From: Tidjanibacter sp.
Lineage (GTDB): Bacteria; Bacteroidota; Bacteroidia; Bacteroidales; Rikenellaceae
NCBI GenBank assembly: GCA_017628675.1
Contig: JAGBYS010000075.1
Coordinates: 1-8,308 of the forward strand
DNA length: 8,308 nt
Reading direction: 5' to 3'
Position 1 is the stretch's first letter; each line of letters starts with the position of its first letter. Positions 1 through 5,589 of this stretch are shown here, one piece after another. Under the pieces are notes generated by a model. The model saw only the letters and a program-made list of their open reading frames with translations, had not been told where the DNA came from and did not search any database. The position numbers and the translations under genes are program-made.

Positions 1-51
1 CAAATACTCAGAAAAATGCAGAGAGTGGAGGAAATTTTGGGCCAAACAAGA

Positions 52-94
52 AGGCGAGTCCGCAGTTTGCTTGACGCAAATGAGGAACTCGCCT
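52..94 (-). repeat. Structured 3'-flanking element, copy A
   Basis: This nested stem-loop lies about 40 bp past the stop of the M20 peptidase gene, in its sense orientation. The outer stem pairs 52-59 (AGGCGAGT) with 87-94 (ACTCGCCT), 8 bp without mismatch. A single bulged A at 86 follows, then CC 60-61 pairs with GG 84-85. An internal loop (GCAG 62-65 against TGA 81-83) leads to an inner stem TTTGC 66-70 with GCAAA 76-80, closed by a 5-nt loop. The 27-nt core 60-86 recurs at 7228-7254 with 21 identical bases, although the outer stems differ completely. There is no long T-run after it in the peptidase sense, only TTCTTGTTTGG, so it is at best a weak intrinsic terminator. Its function is unknown; possibilities are a 3'-UTR structure, a terminator family or a dispersed palindromic repeat. 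Confidence 0.7.
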
Positions 95-103
95 ATCGCA
101 GAT

Positions 104-120
104 TGGTGAAAAATTCACCA
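104..120 (-). other. Small hairpin 3' of the M20 peptidase gene
   Basis: TGGTGAA at 104-110 pairs with TTCACCA at 114-120, a perfect 7-bp stem with an AAA loop. It begins 13 bp past the peptidase stop codon. In the peptidase sense it is followed by AATCTGCG, so it has no T-tract and is not a standard intrinsic terminator. Together with element A just beyond it, it would give this transcript a double-hairpin 3' end. Confidence 0.45.
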
Positions 121-133
121 GAGAGATGCGTTT

Positions 134-1510
134 TTACTCAGCGAAGTGCTTGTAGAAACGAATAATGGTATCGATACCCTTGTAGAATTGGTCGAGGCCG
201 TAACTCTCGTTGGGCGAGTGGATTGCATCCTTGCCCAGACCGAAGCCGATCAAGATGGACTTCATACCGAGAATCCTCTCGAAACCGCTCACGATGGGGA
301 TACTACCGCCCGAGTAGAAGGGCAAAGGACGCTTGCCAAAGGTGTCCACAATGGCAGCCTCGGCAGCCTTATAGGCCTTCAGGTCGGTGGGCGAAACATA
401 GGGCTGACCGCCGTGGAGCGACTTGACATCCACCTTCACGCACTTGGGTGCAATGGCGCGGAAGTAGTCCTCAAAGAGCTGGGCAATCTTCTCCCAATTC
501 TGGTCGGGCACAAGGCGCATAGAGATCTTGGCGTAGGCCTTCGAGGGGATGATGGTCTTGGTACCCTCAAGGGTGTAGCCACCCCAGATGCCGTTCACAT
601 CGAGCGAGGGGCGTACGCCTGTGCGCTCAATGGTGGTATAACCCTCCTCGCCGGCGAGCTCCTCCACGCCAACGCCACGCATATACTCCTCCTTGTCGTA
701 GGGCGCTTTGTTGAAGTTGGTGCGCTCCTCCTCGGTGAGGATGCGGACATCGTCATAGAAGCCGGGGATGGTCACACGGCCATTCTCATCCACGAGCTTT
801 GTGATGAGGTTGGCCAGAACATTTGCGGGGTTAGCAACGGCACCGCCATAGAGACCCGAGTGCAGGTCGTGGTCGGGGCCTGTAACCTCCACCTGCATAT
901 AGCACAAGCCGCGCAGACCGCAGGTAATCGAGGGGGTATCCATCGAGATCATACTCGTATCGGAAATGAGGATAACATCGCCCTTGACGAGCTCCTTGTG
1001 CTCCTCACACCAAGCGTAGAGGCTGGGTGAGCCAATCTCCTCCTCGCCCTCGAGCATAAACTTCACATTACAAGGCAGTTCACCCGTAGCAACCATAGCC
1101 TCAAAGGCCTTGGCGTGCATAAAGAGCTGACCCTTGTCGTCATCGGCACCACGGCACCAGATGCGGCCATCCTTAATGACGGGCTCAAAGGGGTCTGTGC
1201 GCCACTCATCCTTGGGATCCTCGGGCATAACATCGTAGTGACCATAGACCACAACGGTGGGCTTGGCGGGGTCGATAATCTTCTCGGCATAGACCACGGG
1301 GTTGCCGGCGGTGGGCATCACCTCGGCACGATCGGCGCCTGCCTTAAGGAGCGACTCACGGAGCCACTCGGCAGTCTTGACCATATCTTCGTGGTGGAAG
1401 CTCTGGGCGCTGATGGAGGGGATGCGGAGCAGCTCGAAGAGCTCCTCGAGGAAGCGCTCACGGTGCTGCTGAACAAATTGATTACTCTTTTCCATACTTT
1501 TAGGGTTCAT
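134..1510 (-). CDS. M20 family metallodipeptidase
   Basis: A di-zinc M20-family peptidase that should hydrolyse dipeptides or short peptides in the cytoplasm; no signal peptide is visible. The 458-residue product carries the complete metal and catalytic set. H91 and D93 are in GHYDVMP, the bridging aspartate D124 is in GADDDKGQ, the catalytic base E157 and metal ligand E158 are in EGEEEIGS, D184 is in LISDTS, and H431 is in AIHSPNE. H217 in DLHSGLYGG matches the histidine that reaches across the dimer in carnosinase-type members, and the inserted dimerisation domain spans roughly 200-370. This layout resembles the PepV/carnosinase branch rather than ArgE or DapE, but the substrate cannot be read from sequence. 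The start could be M1 (1510) or M6 (1495); neither has a Shine-Dalgarno sequence. It diverges from the phosphorylase gene, and its 3' end carries a hairpin and element A. Confidence 0.93.
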   Translation of the reverse strand: MNPKSMEKSNQFVQQHRERFLEELFELLRIPSISAQSFHHEDMVKTAEWLRESLLKAGADRAEVMPTAGNPVVYAEKIIDPAKPTVVVYGHYDVMPEDPKDEWRTDPFEPVIKDGRIWCRGADDDKGQLFMHAKAFEAMVATGELPCNVKFMLEGEEEIGSPSLYAWCEEHKELVKGDVILISDTSMISMDTPSITCGLRGLCYMQVEVTGPDHDLHSGLYGGAVANPANVLANLITKLVDENGRVTIPGFYDDVRILTEEERTNFNKAPYDKEEYMRGVGVEELAGEEGYTTIERTGVRPSLDVNGIWGGYTLEGTKTIIPSKAYAKISMRLVPDQNWEKIAQLFEDYFRAIAPKCVKVDVKSLHGGQPYVSPTDLKAYKAAEAAIVDTFGKRPLPFYSGGSIPIVSGFERILGMKSILIGFGLGKDAIHSPNESYGLDQFYKGIDTIIRFYKHFAE

Positions 1511-1525
1511 TTAATAAATTTTCAC

Positions 1526-1533
1526 TATATTTG
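1526..1533 (+). promoter_or_regulatory. Candidate -7 box for the phosphorylase gene
   Basis: TATATTTG matches the Bacteroidota -7 consensus TAnnTTTG and would give a leader of about 70 nt. I see no TTTG or TTG 19-21 bp upstream, so it rests on a single box in AT-rich DNA. An alternative is TTTG at 1553-1556 followed 20 bp later by the poorer TAATTAGG at 1577. Confidence 0.35.
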
Positions 1534-1538
1534 TATAT

Positions 1539-1560
1539 TCAACATCATACTGTTTGTTGA
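1539..1560. promoter_or_regulatory. Interrupted palindrome in the divergent region
   Basis: TCAACA (1539-1544) and TGTTGA (1555-1560) form 6-bp inverted half-sites separated by 10 bp, about one helical turn centre to centre plus the half-site. It sits between candidate promoter boxes for the two divergent genes, which is where an operator controlling both would lie. Arms this short occur by chance, so this is only a candidate. Confidence 0.25.
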
Positions 1561-1564
1561 GTTA

Positions 1565-1572
1565 CAAATTTA
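1565..1572 (-). promoter_or_regulatory. Candidate -7 box for the M20 peptidase gene
   Basis: Read on the minus strand this is TAAATTTG, a full match to TAnnTTTG, about 55 bp upstream of the peptidase start. The expected -33 position holds only a T-run with no clear TTTG, so the assignment is tentative. Confidence 0.35.
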
Positions 1573-1612
1573 CAAATAATTAGGCAATATAAAAAATTGA
1601 GAGGATAAAATT

Positions 1613-2488
1613 ATGAGAACAATCCCAACTTCCGAGCTCATCATCAACTCCGATGGCTCCATTTTCCACCTCCACATCAAGCCCGAGCACCTGGCCGACA
1701 CCGTCATTCTGGTGGGCGACCCCGGCAGGGTTGAGATGGTGGCAAGCTACTTCGACAACAAAGAGTGCAACATCGCCAGCCGCGAGTTCCGCACCATCAC
1801 AGGCACATATAAGGGCAAACGAATGACCGTCATCTCGACCGGCATCGGCACCGACAACATCGACATCGTGGTGAGCGAGTTGGACGCTCTGGCTAACATC
1901 GACTTCGAGAGCCGCATCGAGAAGCAAGAAAAGCGAGTGCTCACCCTGCTGCGCCTTGGCACCTCGGGCGCCATTCAGCCCGACATCCCTCTGGGCTCGT
2001 TTGTATTTGCCCACTCGTCGGTGGGCTTCGACGGCCTGTTGAACTACTACGCAGGTCGTGATGGCGTATGCGACCTTGCAATCGAAAAGGCTTTCGTGGA
2101 GCACACAGGCTGGAATCCCCAGCTCCCCGCCCCCTACTTCATCGACGCCGACCAGCAGCTCTTCGAGCACTTCAAGGACTCGGTGGTGGATGGTATCACC
2201 GTGGCAGCCCCCGGCTTCTATGGTCCTCAGGGTCGCTGGTTGCGCATCGCTCCCGCCGACAAGGAGCTCAACAGCAAGATTGAGAGCTTCGAGTACAAAG
2301 GTCGCCGCATCACCAACTTCGAGATGGAGAGCAGTGCTCTGGCTGGTCTCGGAAAACTTATGGGCCACCGTGCGGGCACCATCTGCACCATCATCGCCCA
2401 GAGGGCCGTTAAGGATATGAACACCGACTACAAGCCCTTCGTAAGGCAGATGATTGAGATGGCGCTGGACAAACTCGCCGCTCTGTAG
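1613..2488 (+). CDS. udp: Nucleoside phosphorylase, uridine phosphorylase type
   Basis: A PNP/UDP-family enzyme that should split uridine with phosphate into uracil and ribose-1-phosphate in pyrimidine salvage. Visible motifs in the 291-residue product are the phosphate-binding GDPGR (35-39), STGIGTDN (75-82), RLGTSGAIQ (114-122) with the phosphate-contacting arginine, and EMES (237-240), the ribose-binding glutamate motif. FYGPQGR (202-208) matches the QGR uracil-recognition segment that I recall from animal uridine phosphorylases, and is the main reason to prefer uridine over purine nucleosides. It is about 40 residues longer than the E. coli Udp enzyme. The ATG is preceded by a purine-rich GAGAGGA about 12 bp away, too far for a good Shine-Dalgarno. 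It is a single-gene unit diverging from the peptidase gene and ending in a long hairpin. The family call is firm; uridine specificity is an inference. Confidence 0.9.
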   Translation: MRTIPTSELIINSDGSIFHLHIKPEHLADTVILVGDPGRVEMVASYFDNKECNIASREFRTITGTYKGKRMTVISTGIGTDNIDIVVSELDALANIDFESRIEKQEKRVLTLLRLGTSGAIQPDIPLGSFVFAHSSVGFDGLLNYYAGRDGVCDLAIEKAFVEHTGWNPQLPAPYFIDADQQLFEHFKDSVVDGITVAAPGFYGPQGRWLRIAPADKELNSKIESFEYKGRRITNFEMESSALAGLGKLMGHRAGTICTIIAQRAVKDMNTDYKPFVRQMIEMALDKLAAL

Positions 2489-2501
2489 CCAACAACCACC
2501 A

Positions 2502-2551
2502 AGCCCTGCTCATTTTTTCGGGCTTGTAACAAACTGAAAATGAGCGGGGCT
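2502..2551 (+). terminator. Long hairpin 3' of the phosphorylase gene
   Basis: Bases 2502-2516 pair with 2537-2551 over 15 bp, with one G-U wobble (2507/2546) and a 20-nt loop, starting 13 bp after the stop codon. A competing shorter hairpin uses AAGCCC 2501-2506 with GGGCTT 2520-2525, so the two folds are mutually exclusive. The strand runs into AAAAAAA rather than a T-tract, so this is not a standard intrinsic terminator for the phosphorylase. It may act as a 3'-end stabiliser or processing site. It shares CTCATTT, CTTGTAA, ACTG and GCGGGGC in order with the sense strand of element B. Confidence 0.5.
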
Positions 2552-2583
2552 AAAAAAAGTTTGCAAAAAAGTTCATTTTTTTC

Positions 2584-2613
2584 TTGCAGATACCCAAAAA
2601 AGCCGTATATTTG
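2584..2613 (+). promoter_or_regulatory. tRNA-Arg promoter, Bacteroidota type
   Basis: TTG at 2584-2586 and TATATTTG at 2606-2613 are separated by exactly 19 bp, fitting the Bacteroidota primary-sigma pattern of TTTG or TTG followed 19-21 bp later by TAnnTTTG. Transcription would begin around 2619-2621, a few bases before the mature tRNA 5' end at 2626. This is the best promoter in the window, and means the tRNA does not depend on read-through from the phosphorylase. Confidence 0.75.
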
Positions 2614-2625
2614 CACTCGCAATTC

Positions 2626-2699
2626 GGCACCGTAGCTTAATTGAATAGAGCATCTGACTACGGATCAGAAGGTTACAGGTTTGAGTCCTGTCGGTGTCA
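2626..2699 (+). tRNA. tRNA-Arg (anticodon ACG)
   Basis: The full cloverleaf can be drawn. The acceptor stem is 2626-2632 with 2692-2698 (one G-U pair) and the D stem is 2635-2638 with 2648-2651. The anticodon stem is TCTGA 2653-2657 with TCAGA 2665-2669 around the loop CTACGGA, with anticodon ACG at 2660-2662. The T stem is ACAGG 2675-2679 with CCTGT 2687-2691, and the discriminator is A2699. The CCA end is not encoded. A34 would be converted to inosine by TadA, to read CGU, CGC and CGA. T8-A14 and the Levitt pair A15-T48 are present. Position 19 is A and position 56 is T instead of the usual G19-C56, so the elbow pair is kept as A-U. Confidence 0.96.
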
Positions 2700-2702
2700 C
2701 AA

Positions 2703-2733
2703 AAGGGGTTCCAAATGGAACCCCTTCTTTTTT
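2703..2733 (+). terminator. Intrinsic terminator of the tRNA-Arg gene
   Basis: AAGGGGTTCC (2703-2712) pairs perfectly with GGAACCCCTT (2717-2726) around the tetraloop AAAT. A C and then six T residues (2728-2733) follow. It starts three bases after the tRNA discriminator base, so the primary transcript is barely longer than the tRNA itself. Confidence 0.93.
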
Positions 2734-2756
2734 GTCCAACACCTCATATACACGAC

Positions 2757-2803
2757 AAAAAAATAATCGCGGGCAACCCTGTGGGGTCGCCCGCGAACTT
2801 TTT
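2757..2803 (-). terminator. Bidirectional intrinsic terminator
   Basis: CGCGGGC 2768-2774 pairs with GCCCGCG 2789-2795 and T2767 with A2796. After one A/C mismatch (2775/2788), ACCC 2776-2779 pairs with GGGT 2784-2787 around a 4-nt loop. On the minus strand the stem is followed by ATTATTTTTTT (seven T from 2763 down to 2757), so it ends the leftward gene block about 28 bp past the last stop codon. On the plus strand five T at 2799-2803 follow, giving a back-up stop for tRNA transcription. Confidence 0.9.
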
Positions 2804-2823
2804 AGGAACAAATGTTGTCGTTA

Positions 2824-3855
2824 TTACTCGCTGAGCAACTCGGCGAGTTTCGCTCCGAGTTCCTCGCCACGCAGGTTGCGCGCAACGATAGTACCGTCCG
2901 AGGCGATGAGGAAGTTGGAGGGGATGCTCCTTACGGCATAGAGTTTTGCCGAGGGATCCTCCCACATCTTCAGCTCGCTCACATTGGGCCAAACAAGACC
3001 CTTGGACTCCATAGTAGCAACCCAAGGCTCACGGTTTTTATCGAGGCTCACGCCATAGATCTCAAAGCCTTTGTCGTGGTACTTTGCGTAGTCCTCCAGA
3101 AGGAAGGGAACCTCCCTCATACAGGGACCACACCACGAAGCCCAGAAGTCCAGAAGCACATATTTGTTCTGTGCCAGAACATCGCCAAGCTTGATCATAT
3201 TGCCGTCCTTATCGGGCAACTCGAGCTCGACATACTGCTGACCAACATCTACCCTCTTCATAGCCTCAGCGAGCTCGCGGAGAGTGATGGCGGTGTGGGA
3301 TTTCTGAAGGGCCTTAGGCAGAGCCTTCACAGCCTCGAGAATCTCATCGGGGGTCATACCATAGTAGAGCTCGGTGGCGAGCAGATAAAGACCAAAGAGG
3401 TTATCCTTATTAGCCTCATAGGTCGCAGCCGTGTGATTGTCGTAGTTCTGCTCGGCCACAGTGCGGCTCTCATCGTCAGTGGCAGCATAGTAGGCCTCCA
3501 GCAGAGCCTTTTTCTCGCCACGATAGGCTGCGAAGTTATCGTTGGACTTGGTGCCACCAACAGTCACTGCATCCCAATTCTCAAGGGTGCCCTGAGCGGT
3601 CACGGTGCCCTCCTCCACGAAGATCATACGCTGTTTGTCGCCCACAACGATGTTGGCAAACAGAGGAGCCTTCACATCCACCTTCATCTCAAACGAGCCA
3701 TCCTCGGTGGTGGTCGAAGCGAAGCACTCGGTGCTCTTATTGGCCATCAGTTTCACCTCGCCGGCATAGCCCTCGATGGTGCCCCTCACCACATACTCTT
3801 TGGCGCAACCAACAAGCGAGAGTGCCAGGGCTGCAATCATCATTAATCTCTTCAT
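2824..3855 (-). CDS. Thioredoxin-fold lipoprotein 2 (DUF4369-TlpA-like)
   Basis: An envelope-anchored thiol-disulfide oxidoreductase of the TlpA/ResA-like group; its partner proteins are unknown. The 343-residue product starts with a lipoprotein signal peptide, with lipobox LVGC and lipidated Cys at 17. No acidic surface-export signal follows (CAKEYV). Residues about 20-105 look like the beta-rich DUF4369 domain often found before thioredoxin domains in Bacteroidota. A helical linker runs to about 205, and the AhpC/TSA-type thioredoxin domain follows, with WCGPC at 241-245 and the cis-proline in SIPSNF (P312). It is the last gene of the leftward block, 43 bp after its paralogue and just before a strong terminator. 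The two share DFWASWCGPCMREVP and EIYGVSLD exactly. The early helical linkers and the active-site flanks differ, so the targets may differ too. Confidence 0.9.
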   Translation of the reverse strand: MKRLMMIAALALSLVGCAKEYVVRGTIEGYAGEVKLMANKSTECFASTTTEDGSFEMKVDVKAPLFANIVVGDKQRMIFVEEGTVTAQGTLENWDAVTVGGTKSNDNFAAYRGEKKALLEAYYAATDDESRTVAEQNYDNHTAATYEANKDNLFGLYLLATELYYGMTPDEILEAVKALPKALQKSHTAITLRELAEAMKRVDVGQQYVELELPDKDGNMIKLGDVLAQNKYVLLDFWASWCGPCMREVPFLLEDYAKYHDKGFEIYGVSLDKNREPWVATMESKGLVWPNVSELKMWEDPSAKLYAVRSIPSNFLIASDGTIVARNLRGEELGAKLAELLSE

Positions 3856-3898
3856 AGTATTAATAGTTTATAGGTATTTATCTCTTAGTTGTTCCACA

Positions 3899-4948
3899 CT
3901 ACTCGGCAAAGAACTTTGCAAGCTCCTCTTCGAGGGCCTCGCCACGAAGATTCTTGGCGATGATTTTGCCCGTCGCGCTGTCGATGAGGAAGTTGGAGGG
4001 GATGGTGCTAACGCCATACTTCTCGGCAGCCTTAGCCTCCGAGTCGGGCAGCGACAACACATTCACCCACATAAAGTTGTTGCTCTGAACAGCATTCATC
4101 CAGCTCTCCTTGTCGCCGTCGAGGCTCACGCCATAGATCTCAAAGCCCTTCTCGTGGAAGTCGCCATAGGCCTTCATCAGGTGGGGCACCTCCCTCATAC
4201 AAGGACCGCACCACGAAGCCCAGAAGTCGAGAAGCACAACCTTATTAGCCTTAACCACCTCGCTGAGTGCCACCAGCTTATCCTCTGCATTGGGGAGCTC
4301 AATATCCGCATAAGGCTGACCAACCTCGCTCTTGAGCTGACCCTTGGCGCTCTCCTTGAGGGCTACAATGCTCTCCTCCTTCTGGATATCCTTAGGAAGA
4401 GCCTCCACAGCCTCAATAATCTCCGTTGCGGAGAGCTGTGCAGACTTCATACTAACTAAGAGGTATGCACCCCAGAGGTTATCTTTGTTCTCCTCGTAGC
4501 TGACATTCGCAATCTCCTGCAGTTTCATCAAAGCCTCATTAATCTGCTCATACGAGAGGTCTTCCGACTCTTGCATAGGAGCCAGAATCTCGTACTGCTT
4601 GCGATTGAACTTTTTGAAGGATTCGTTCGAGGCGCTACCACTCACCGAAATCTTCTCGATCTCGTTCATAGAGCCCTCGATCTTCAGGGGCGAAGCGTCC
4701 ACAAAGACGGGAAGAACCTGATCACCGTGAACTTTCAGCACAGCCATAAGGGGGTGTTTGCTCTCCACCTCCAGGGTGAAGGTACCATCCTCACTTTTAA
4801 CCTCGGCAAAGATATTCTTGTCGTCCATATCCACAAGAGCAATCTTACCCAGAGCGCCCTCAATGGTACCCTCTACCACATAATTTTTCTGTGTGCCACA
4901 AGCCACCATCATCAGGGCAGCTGCAACAAATGCAAAAATTTTCTTCAT
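3899..4948 (-). CDS. Thioredoxin-fold lipoprotein 1 (DUF4369-TlpA-like)
   Basis: The paralogue of the following gene, with the same three-part design in 349 residues. A signal peptide ends in lipobox MVAC (lipidated Cys17). A DUF4369-like region (about 22-108, beginning YVVEGTIEGALG) and a charged helical linker follow, then a thioredoxin domain with WCGPC at 246-250 and cis-proline P317 in TIPSNF. Both redox cysteines are intact, so it should be an active membrane-tethered thiol oxidoreductase. Whether it reduces or oxidises is not visible, and no DsbD-like partner lies in the window. It starts 38 bp after the ruvC stop with no recognisable promoter box between them, which suggests co-transcription. 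The leader contains ACAACTAA followed by A-rich sequence, also seen before the paralogue. Confidence 0.9.
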   Translation of the reverse strand: MKKIFAFVAAALMMVACGTQKNYVVEGTIEGALGKIALVDMDDKNIFAEVKSEDGTFTLEVESKHPLMAVLKVHGDQVLPVFVDASPLKIEGSMNEIEKISVSGSASNESFKKFNRKQYEILAPMQESEDLSYEQINEALMKLQEIANVSYEENKDNLWGAYLLVSMKSAQLSATEIIEAVEALPKDIQKEESIVALKESAKGQLKSEVGQPYADIELPNAEDKLVALSEVVKANKVVLLDFWASWCGPCMREVPHLMKAYGDFHEKGFEIYGVSLDGDKESWMNAVQSNNFMWVNVLSLPDSEAKAAEKYGVSTIPSNFLIDSATGKIIAKNLRGEALEEELAKFFAE

Positions 4949-4986
4949 CGTCTTTTCTCTTTTTTTAGTTGTTATTACTTTAGATT

Positions 4987-5583
4987 CTATTTCTTCTGCT
5001 TAACTACCCTATCGGGATTTCCCGACACGAAGGCCTCCCAGGAGCTACTGCGAGTGCGCCCACGCTTCTGTGCCACGGTCTGATGGGGCACCAGAGCACT
5101 ACTCTCGAAGTAGTGACACAGAGCCACCGCAAGTCCATCCGTCGCATCGAGCCTCTTGGGGTTATACTCCACCCCGAGCATACTCTTGAGCATAGCTGCC
5201 ACCTGCTCCTTGGCCGCACCACCATTACCCGTAATGGCCTGCTTAACCCTCCTCGGGGCATACTCAAAGACCTTGTGGCCCCTGCACAGAGCCGCCGCCA
5301 TAGCAACGCCCTGCGCCCTGCCGAGCTTGAGCATACTCTGGACATTCTCGCCAAAGAAGGGCGACTCCAGAGCAACCTCGTCGGGCTTGTACTCATCTAC
5401 CAGCGACAACACCCTATCGAAGATGTACTTCAGTTTATCATAGGGGTCTTTCATCTTGGTCATATCGATGTCGCCAATGACCTGAGCACGCAGTTTGTTC
5501 TTGCCCAGCACCTCCAGCACCCCGTAGCCCATACGGTTTGTACCAGGGTCTATGCCCATAATTATGCGATGCTCGCCACTCAT
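4987..5583 (-). CDS. ruvC: Holliday junction resolvase RuvC
   Basis: An endonuclease that cuts four-way DNA junctions after branch migration by RuvAB, completing homologous recombination and repair. The 198-residue product holds the four RNase H-fold acidic residues: D12 in MGIDPGTNRMGYG, E73 in ALESPFF, and D146 with D149 in RLDATDGLAVALCH. The spacing matches E. coli D7, E66, D138 and D141. ENVQSMLKLGRAQGV (80-94) is the conserved DNA-binding and dimer region. A basic tail of about 30 residues beyond the catalytic core (KRGRTRSSS and a final KQKK) makes it longer than the roughly 173-residue E. coli enzyme. It begins 6 bp after the lpxD stop, so the two genes are translationally close and surely co-transcribed. 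ruvA and ruvB are not in the window. Confidence 0.97.
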   Translation of the reverse strand: MSGEHRIIMGIDPGTNRMGYGVLEVLGKNKLRAQVIGDIDMTKMKDPYDKLKYIFDRVLSLVDEYKPDEVALESPFFGENVQSMLKLGRAQGVAMAAALCRGHKVFEYAPRRVKQAITGNGGAAKEQVAAMLKSMLGVEYNPKRLDATDGLAVALCHYFESSALVPHQTVAQKRGRTRSSSWEAFVSGNPDRVVKQKK

Positions 5584-5589
5584 TCTGCG

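Noticed and set aside
1..51. A small gene or promoter at the left edge
   Set aside because: There is no open frame of useful length and no TAnnTTTG box on either strand; nothing can be supported here.
1580..2368. A 262-codon minus-strand open frame opposite the phosphorylase gene
   Set aside because: The plus-strand frame contains GDPGR, QGR and EMES motifs; the reverse frame shows only codon-bias-derived Val/Leu/Glu-rich sequence.
2812..3846. A 344-codon plus-strand open frame opposite thioredoxin lipoprotein 2
   Set aside because: It is a shadow of a gene with clear lipobox and WCGPC motifs. It begins inside the terminator-proximal region with no promoter, and its product has no recognisable domain.
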